Made by a program: the position numbers and the translations under genes. Source: Colimorpha sp045640985 (GTDB lineage: Bacteria > Bacteroidota > Bacteroidia > Bacteroidales > P3). From it: DNA of 64,000 nt. Shown here piece by piece: positions 59,361-64,000 of this stretch. The DNA lies in contig JAZUFZ010000029.1 in assembly GCA_045640985.1 (NCBI GenBank), positions 1-64,000 of the forward strand, read 5' to 3'. The notes under the pieces are model-generated. The model was not told the origin of the DNA. It was given only the letters and a program-made list of their open reading frames with translations, and did no database searches. Every line of letters starts with the position of its first letter. The first letter of the stretch is position 1.

Positions 59361-60317
59361 ATGGACATCATAAATAAAACAAATTCAAAGAATAATAGTG
59401 AAATAGCGGATGCCCGCGTGAATCGGGTAAATCAGAAACGTAAGTTCCTCGGAATCATCTGCGGTATCCTTGCGGCGGTATGCTACGGAACCAATCCTCT
59501 CGGAGCCTTGAAACTCTATGCAGAAGGCATGACCACCAACTGCGTACTCTTCTACCGGTTCGGGCTGGCATGGGTGATACTGGCAGTTGTGATGATTTTC
59601 CGCAGCCGTTCCGCGCGTTCTAAAGAAAGCATAAAGGTAACCCCAAAGGAATTCAAGACCCTCATCGGGCTGGGACTTCTCTTTGCGGTATCGTCCCTCT
59701 CGCTTTACATCAGTTTCCATTATATGGCGGTAGGAGTGGCCTCCACCATTCTGTTTATCTATCCCGTGATGACGGCGGTCATAATGGTGTGCTTCTTCAA
59801 GGAACATCTCTCCTGGCATACCGTGGTGAGCCTGGTGTTGAGCCTTGCAGGCGTGGCACTTCTTTACTGGAGTGATGGCGAAGGCGGTCTCTCAACCTTC
59901 GGCGTGATACTCGTGTTGCTCTCAGCGTTGAGTTATGCGCTGTATATCATCGTGATGGACAAATCCCAGCTGCGGATGTCCTCGTTCAAGATCAACTTCT
60001 ATGTGGTGCTCTGCTGTGCCCTCTGTATGCTGGCCTATTCCCTTATCGGAGGCTATCCGCTGACCCTCCCCAAGACGGCTGCCAGCTGGTTCTATGTGGG
60101 ATGGCTTGCCATCGTGCCCGCCATCATGGCGCTTGTGCTGATGGTATATGCCGCCAAATGGGTGGGGAGCACCACCACGGCAATCCTCGGCGCATTGGAA
60201 CCCCTCACGGCGGTACTCATAGGCCTGATGGTATTCGGCGAGGCGTTCTCCTGGAATCTCGCCCTCGGTATCGTCCTCATTCTGGGCAGCGTAGTTCTGA
60301 TTGCGCTCAAGAAATAG
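59361..60317 (+). CDS. EamA/DMT-superfamily transporter
   Basis: 318 residues with ten hydrophobic segments forming two EamA halves (GIICGILAAVCYGTNPLGAL ... and GVILVLLSALSYALYIIVMD ...). Each half ends with a typical ALEPLTAVLIGLMVFGEAF-like segment. Drug/metabolite exporter family; the substrate cannot be inferred. A 36-bp gap after the lipoprotein gene suggests co-transcription; a strong terminator follows. Confidence 0.9.
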   Translation: MDIINKTNSKNNSEIADARVNRVNQKRKFLGIICGILAAVCYGTNPLGALKLYAEGMTTNCVLFYRFGLAWVILAVVMIFRSRSARSKESIKVTPKEFKTLIGLGLLFAVSSLSLYISFHYMAVGVASTILFIYPVMTAVIMVCFFKEHLSWHTVVSLVLSLAGVALLYWSDGEGGLSTFGVILVLLSALSYALYIIVMDKSQLRMSSFKINFYVVLCCALCMLAYSLIGGYPLTLPKTAASWFYVGWLAIVPAIMALVLMVYAAKWVGSTTTAILGALEPLTAVLIGLMVFGEAFSWNLALGIVLILGSVVLIALKK

Positions 60318-60368
60318 AAAGAAAAATCTTGATTTCACTTCCCCGGAAGGGGCATGTACAAACAATGG

Positions 60369-60401
60369 ACGGAGAATCGCATTCAAGTTGCGGTTCTCCG
60401 T
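60369..60401 (+). terminator. Terminator of the EamA gene
   Basis: 13-bp stem ACGGAGAATCGCA (60369-60381) with TGCGGTTCTCCGT (60389-60401, one G-T pair), followed by TTCCC; the T-run is weak. Confidence 0.7.
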
Positions 60402-60439
60402 TTCCCATATCGTGCAGGAGGACTTCCTGCTTTTTCCCC

Positions 60440-60591
60440 GAAGTAACTGAAAAATATCCCCGAGGCAACTAAGAAATATTGCTAAGGTAACTCTGAGGTA
60501 TCTCCGTGGTAACTTCGGGATTGCTCCGTGTTTTCTCCGCTCTAAAAGCGCAGAAAAAGCGGAGAAAAAGCGGAGAAAAGGCGCAGAAAAG
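60440..60591. repeat. 11-bp repeat tract with orientation switch
   Basis: Nine contiguous 11-bp units in exact register from 60440: GAAGTAACTGA, AAAATATCCCC, GAGGCAACTAA, GAAATATTGCT, AAGGTAACTCT, GAGGTATCTCC, GTGGTAACTTC, GGGATTGCTCC, GTGTTTTCTCC (to 60538). After a short turn, four units in the opposite sense: GCGCAGAAAAA, GCGGAGAAAAA, GCGGAGAAAAG, GCGCAGAAAAG (60548-60591). Most divergent member of the family, but the periodicity is exact. The region 60402-60700 has no gene. Confidence 0.82.
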
Positions 60592-60701
60592 CCAAAATTA
60601 CCCCGGAGAAATTCGGGTGTCATTTCGACCGAAATCGGGCACTCTTACGAGCGCGGTAATCATAATAAAAGGAGCATTTTGAGGATTGAAATGGAGAAAA
60701 A

Positions 60702-60733
60702 TTTGGTCAATTCAAAAAATAGTTCTAACTTTG
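60702..60733 (+). promoter_or_regulatory. Promoter of a long leader / candidate ncRNA
   Basis: TTTG (60702-60705), 20 nt, TAACTTTG (60726-60733). The next start codon is 325 nt downstream, so it drives either a long leader or a separate RNA. Confidence 0.65.
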
Positions 60734-60739
60734 CCCTAT

Positions 60740-60992
60740 CGACAACGAGCGCTATGTTGTCGTAATTGATTGAGAAAGCGCATTTTCGCCTTATTCCTAA
60801 GACGTGAAACTTCGACAACTTCACAAAGTTATAAGCAGGAATATTGGAAGATGAACATCCACTTGGTATGTAATCGTAATTGCTTGCGATACCGCCGGTG
60901 GAGCAATTCACCAACCTTATTTTGCTTATATGGGAGTCGAAGCCCAACGTCTTGAAGTGAGGTCACAATGGATGGCTCCACTTTCTTTTTAT
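60740..60992 (+). ncRNA. Candidate structured RNA (about 250 nt)
   Basis: Non-coding stretch right after a consensus promoter. Visible stems: CGACAAC/GTTGTCG at the 5' end; TATTCCT (60792-60798) with AGGAATA (60837-60843) enclosing GTGAA (60804-60808) with TTCAC (60820-60824); TCCAC (60858-60862) with GTGGA (60898-60902) enclosing GGTAT with ATACC; and GGAG...CTCC closing the 3' part, followed by CTTTCTTTTT at 60981-60990, which could be a terminator tail. No family recognised. Could be a leader of the 61059 gene instead. Confidence 0.5.
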
Positions 60993-61027
60993 ACAATTTC
61001 CGGCCCGAGTCAGTCTGGAAACAACAG

Positions 61028-61043
61028 TTGCGCCCGACACGAA
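61028..61043 (+). promoter_or_regulatory. Leader motif TTGYGCCCGACAC, copy 2
   Basis: TTGCGCCCGACACGAA begins 31 nt before the ATG at 61059; the other copy begins 30 nt before the ATG at 6575. CCC can pair with GGG of TAAGGG as in copy 1. Both downstream genes encode lipoproteins. Confidence 0.4.
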
Positions 61044-61058
61044 TAAGGGAAATGTCTT

Positions 61059-61682
61059 ATGAAAGTAAAGAGTTTTTTGTTGGTATCACTTGGTCTTTTG
61101 TGCCTGTCTTCTTGTGCATCTTTGTTTTTGACGACCTCTTATGATGTTGGATTAACCAGTGTGGAAGCTCCAAAGGATGCAAAACAACAATATGGTGAAA
61201 CTCAGGTTGTCATGCTGAACGAAGATGGCGTTTCAAAATATTCGTATGAAGATGATTTGATAAAGATTACATGGTTTACAACATCTACTTCTTTTGAGTT
61301 CGTGCTGAGAAATAAATCATCGCATTCTATTAAGATTCCATGGGACGAAATTGCATACATTAATCCCAATGGAGAATCTATGAGGTGCATTCATAGTGGT
61401 GTGAAACTGATAGATAGAAATAATGCCCAGGCCCCATCAATTATTGCTAAAAATTCTTCATTGTCCGATATGTTGGTTCCGAGCGATAATATTTATTATG
61501 TTTCAGGAAATTATGGTGGATGGCAAACAAAAAATCTATTTGGAAAATATTCATCACAAGAAGCTGCTAATACAAGTGTTTACCGTGGATCCAAAGTTTA
61601 TATAGTCTTTCCAATTATTATTGAAAACGTGACAAATGAATATACGTTTCAATTTCAGGTCAAAGATATTATCGTAAAATGA
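61059..61682 (+). CDS. Hypothetical lipoprotein
   Basis: 207 residues; signal ends L-S-S-C (lipobox). The mature domain (SFEFVLRNKSSHSIKIPWDEIAYINPNG ... KVYIVFPIIIENVTNEYTFQFQVKDI) looks like a beta-sandwich with conserved Trp-Asp. No known family recognised. AT-richer than its neighbours, with many AAA/ATT codons, so a different origin is possible. Preceded by the candidate structured RNA and the TTGYGCCCGACAC motif; a strong terminator follows. Confidence 0.75.
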   Translation: MKVKSFLLVSLGLLCLSSCASLFLTTSYDVGLTSVEAPKDAKQQYGETQVVMLNEDGVSKYSYEDDLIKITWFTTSTSFEFVLRNKSSHSIKIPWDEIAYINPNGESMRCIHSGVKLIDRNNAQAPSIIAKNSSLSDMLVPSDNIYYVSGNYGGWQTKNLFGKYSSQEAANTSVYRGSKVYIVFPIIIENVTNEYTFQFQVKDIIVK

Positions 61683-61700
61683 TAAGACAGAAGTGTTGAT

Positions 61701-61735
61701 ACAAAACGGGTTCTCGATGGAGAGCCCGTTTTTGT
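61701..61735 (+). terminator. Terminator of the 61059 lipoprotein gene
   Basis: ACAAAACGGGTTCTC paired with GAGAGCCCGTTTTTGT around a GATG loop; the paired T-run continues into TATTTT. Confidence 0.85.
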
Positions 61736-61818
61736 ATTTTACGACTTGTATTTTGTTGTTTTTCGAGAAATGAAAATGTCTGGTGTGGGTCCTGTTCTTT
61801 GCAAAAGGTGAAAAATAA

Positions 61819-61850
61819 TTTTGCCGGGTAAGAAAAAAGTCGTATCTTTG
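61819..61850 (+). promoter_or_regulatory. Promoter of the nqr operon
   Basis: TTTTG (61819-61823), 19 nt, TATCTTTG (61843-61850). The leader of about 130 nt contains a small TTAGTC/GGCTGA hairpin and is otherwise unexplained. Confidence 0.75.
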
Positions 61851-61984
61851 CTAATTCTAAAGGGTACGCTTTTGGCGTCTGAAATGCCGGTTAGTCTTTG
61901 GCTGACAGGAATTTGGCGTTAATTGCGTGCGCGTTGTGAAATTAAAAATATATCAATTAGTAGTAATAAATTAATTAAAAGTCG

Positions 61985-63346
61985 ATGTCTAAAACTATCA
62001 AGATCAAGAAGGGCTTGGATATTTGTCTGAAGGGTAGTCCCCTCCAGAAGATGGCCGATGCTACTTCAATTGAAGAGTATGCCGTGAAGCCGACTGACTT
62101 CGTGGGCATGACACCCAAGCTGATGGTGAAGGAAGGCGATGCTGTTAAGGCTGGCTCCCCGCTGATGCACGACAAGCAGAACGAAGGTATTGTGCTTTCG
62201 TCTCCTGTGAGCGGCACGGTGAAGGCTGTGGTCAGAGGCGAGAAACGCGCTATTATGGCGGTGGTGATTGCTTCGGACGGAAAGCATGAGAGCGAACAGT
62301 TTACGGTGGCTGAACCTGCCAAGCTTGGCAAGGAAGAGGTGATTAACGAATTGCGTGCTGCGGGCGCGCTGTCGCTCCTGCGTCAGCGTCCGTTCGGTAC
62401 TGTGGCAAACCCGGAGGTGATGCCTAAGGCTATCTTTGTTTCGGGTTTCGATTCTGCTCCGCTTGGGGTGGATTACGATTATATGCTCCAGGGCCGTGAG
62501 GATGACCTGCAGTTCGGTATGACTGCCTTGAGCCGTATCGCTAAGGTTTATCTTGGCCTGAAGCCTTCCCAGAAGGAGGGCAAGCTGGCTCAGCTGCGGA
62601 ATGTGGAAGTGAACTATTTCGAGGGTAAGCATCCTGCCGGTCTGGTGGGTACCCAGATTGCCAAGCTCGATCCGATCAACAAGGGCGAGGTGGTTTGGAC
62701 TATCAACATTCAGGACGTGGCTATTCTGGGTCATATCTTTGCTGCCGGCGAATATCGTCCGTTGAAAATGGTGGCTCTGGCTGGTCCTGTGGTGGAGAAT
62801 CCTCAGTATTTCCAGGTGTATGCCGGTGCCCGCATGAGCGAAGTTACGAAGAATGTAAAGGCTGAGAATGTCCGTTTTATCAGCGGTAACGTGCTGAGCG
62901 GTGCCAAAATCGAGAAGGATGGCTTTATCGGCTATTACGATTGCGAGGTGAGTGTGCTGGAAGAGGGTAACAAGTATGATTTCATGGGCTGGCTGATGCC
63001 GGGCTTCAAGAAATACAGCGCAAGCCGTACTTTCCTGAGCGGTTTCTTCAAGGGCTGCAAATGCGGAAAGAAATTCCTTGAGGGCCGTGAGGTGAATACG
63101 GGTCTCCATGGTAGTGTACGCCCATTGGTTGTTACGGGTCAGTATGAGGAGGTGATGCCTTTGGATATCTATCCTATGCAGCTGATCAAGGCCTGTATCG
63201 TGGGTGATATCGACCTGATGGAGAACCTGGGTATCTATGAGGTGGAGCCTGAGGATTTCGCGCTCTGCGAGTTCGTGGATACTTCCAAGACTGAAATTCA
63301 GGCTATCATCCGTGAGGGTCTGGAGAAAATCAGAAAGGACAGCTAA
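61985..63346 (+). CDS. nqrA: Na+-translocating NADH-quinone reductase subunit A
   Basis: 453-residue cytoplasmic/peripheral subunit of Na+-NQR. N-terminal IKIKKGLDICLKGSP, GVTPKL-like FVGMTPKLMVKEGDAVKAGSPL, PVSGTVKAVVRGEKR and C-terminal CIVGDIDLMENLGIYEVEPEDFALCEFV are characteristic. First gene of the operon; nqrB follows 61 bp later. Confidence 0.96.
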   Translation: MSKTIKIKKGLDICLKGSPLQKMADATSIEEYAVKPTDFVGMTPKLMVKEGDAVKAGSPLMHDKQNEGIVLSSPVSGTVKAVVRGEKRAIMAVVIASDGKHESEQFTVAEPAKLGKEEVINELRAAGALSLLRQRPFGTVANPEVMPKAIFVSGFDSAPLGVDYDYMLQGREDDLQFGMTALSRIAKVYLGLKPSQKEGKLAQLRNVEVNYFEGKHPAGLVGTQIAKLDPINKGEVVWTINIQDVAILGHIFAAGEYRPLKMVALAGPVVENPQYFQVYAGARMSEVTKNVKAENVRFISGNVLSGAKIEKDGFIGYYDCEVSVLEEGNKYDFMGWLMPGFKKYSASRTFLSGFFKGCKCGKKFLEGREVNTGLHGSVRPLVVTGQYEEVMPLDIYPMQLIKACIVGDIDLMENLGIYEVEPEDFALCEFVDTSKTEIQAIIREGLEKIRKDS

Positions 63347-63407
63347 TTAAGGAAGCACGGAAATACAGAATTTCTGTAGTTCCATAAATTCATAAATTTA
63401 TACAAAA

Positions 63408-64000
63408 ATGAGTTTAAGAGATCAAATAGACAAGATAAAACCTAACTTTGAGAAGGGTGGCAAGTTCCAGAAGCTGAGCTCGACTTTCGAGGCTTTCGAG
63501 ACTTTTGCCTATACCCCGAACACGGTTACAAAGAAGGGTTCTCATATCCGCGATGCTGTGGATCTGAAGCGTACCCTTATTTTGGTGGTTATTGCCCTGC
63601 TGCCGGCTTTGTTGTTCGGTATGTACAATGTGGGCTTACAATCCTTTACTACATACGGCGTGGCCTGCACTTTCGGCTCCTGCCTGTGGTTCGGATTTTT
63701 GAAGATGCTCCCGCTTATCGTGGTGAGCTATGTTGTGGGTCTCGGCATTGAGTTCATCTTTGCTGAAATCCGTCATGAAGAGGTTAGCGAAGGCTATCTG
63801 GTGACGGGTCTGATCATTCCTATGATTGTGCCTGTTACTACTCCTCTGTGGCAGCTGGCTCTGGCTGTTGCCTTTGCCGTTATCATTGGCAAGGAGGTGT
63901 TCGGCGGTACGGGTATGAATTTCCTCAACCCTGCCCTGGTGGCTCGTGCTTTCCTGTTTTTCAGCTATCCTACCCACATGTCGGGCGACAGTGTGTGGAT
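63408..64000 (+). CDS. nqrB: Na+-translocating NADH-quinone reductase subunit B (5' part)
   Basis: Starts MSLRDQIDKIKPNFEKGG and continues in frame to the window end (197+ codons of about 380-410). Membrane segments such as TLILVVIALLPALLFGMYNVG and LPLIVVSYVVGLGIEFIFAE, then the family stretch GKEVFGGTGMNFLNPALVARAFLFF. The covalent-FMN threonine site lies beyond the edge. Truncated only by the window. Confidence 0.95.
   Translation, partial: MSLRDQIDKIKPNFEKGGKFQKLSSTFEAFETFAYTPNTVTKKGSHIRDAVDLKRTLILVVIALLPALLFGMYNVGLQSFTTYGVACTFGSCLWFGFLKMLPLIVVSYVVGLGIEFIFAEIRHEEVSEGYLVTGLIIPMIVPVTTPLWQLALAVAFAVIIGKEVFGGTGMNFLNPALVARAFLFFSYPTHMSGDSVW

Noticed and set aside
60740..60992. tmRNA, RNase P RNA or SRP RNA
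   Set aside because: None of their conserved cores (tRNA-like ends, P4 helix strings, GGAA-loop domain) is visible.
61020..61058. Group II intron 5' end suggested by GCGCCCGACAC
   Set aside because: No intron-encoded protein or domain V-like hairpin is nearby, and a lipoprotein gene begins 31 nt later.

Overview
The window reads as chromosomal DNA of an anaerobic, gut- or mouth-type Bacteroidales bacterium that has a type IX secretion system (T9SS). The signs are: Bacteroidetes promoters (-33 TTTG/TTG, 19-20 nt, -7 TAnnTTTG); a protein with a T9SS type A sorting tail; GldM-like and PorE-like genes; a B12-dependent ribonucleotide reductase; Na+-NQR; an EF-G2 paralogue; KamB/KamC-like ATPases; and the Bacteroides-type mraZ-to-ftsZ wall cluster. 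A Prevotellaceae-like relative is plausible, but genus cannot be settled from this window. No rRNA, CRISPR array or complete mobile element is visible.

Layout. 1-9.6 kb, mostly + strand: the edge of an unknown minus-strand gene, cysS coupled to a sirtuin, a T9SS cargo protein, nrdJ, a GldM-C-like lipoprotein, then kbl and an SDR threonine dehydrogenase (threonine to glycine plus acetyl-CoA). 9.7-19 kb, +: a small lipoprotein, an SprT-like metalloprotease, mrdA-rodA-clpX-queD in tight array, a PorE-like TPR/propeller/OmpA protein with an odd C-terminal domain, and miaA. 19.1-20.9 kb, +: sigma factor, lipoprotein, secreted hypothetical. 20.9-23.4 kb: gene-poor and repeat-rich, with a membrane protein, a gene remnant and two tRNA-Leu genes on the minus strand. 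23.5-28.1 kb, minus: a 1501-residue secreted protein of unknown function.

28.2-44 kb, minus: the dcw cluster, transcribed mraZ-rsmH-ftsL-ftsI-murE-mraY-[murD remnant]-ftsW-murG-murC-ftsQ-ftsA-ftsZ. The murD position holds only a 177-residue ligase C-terminal domain. 44.6-47.4 kb, +: M23/LysM protein, trmD, clpP, dut. 47.5-58.2 kb, minus: kamB-kamC-like pair, EF-G2, a partial ATP synthase operon (atpE-F-H-A-G, no atpB/D/C) with its own promoter, and nadB. 58.4-64 kb, +: lipoprotein, EamA transporter, a repeat tract, a candidate structured RNA, another lipoprotein, nqrA and the start of nqrB.

The most notable non-genic signal is a family of 11-bp repeats (roughly NNNNTAWCTYC) at seven intergenic loci. 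Three loci form ~120-bp palindromes built from these units in exact register, one with a perfect 40-bp inverted repeat. The others are tandem tracts, one of which also reverses orientation midway. The most notable genic signals are the truncated MurD, the retropepsin-like but catalytically altered tail of the PorE-like protein, and the EF-G2 that has lost GTPase residues.
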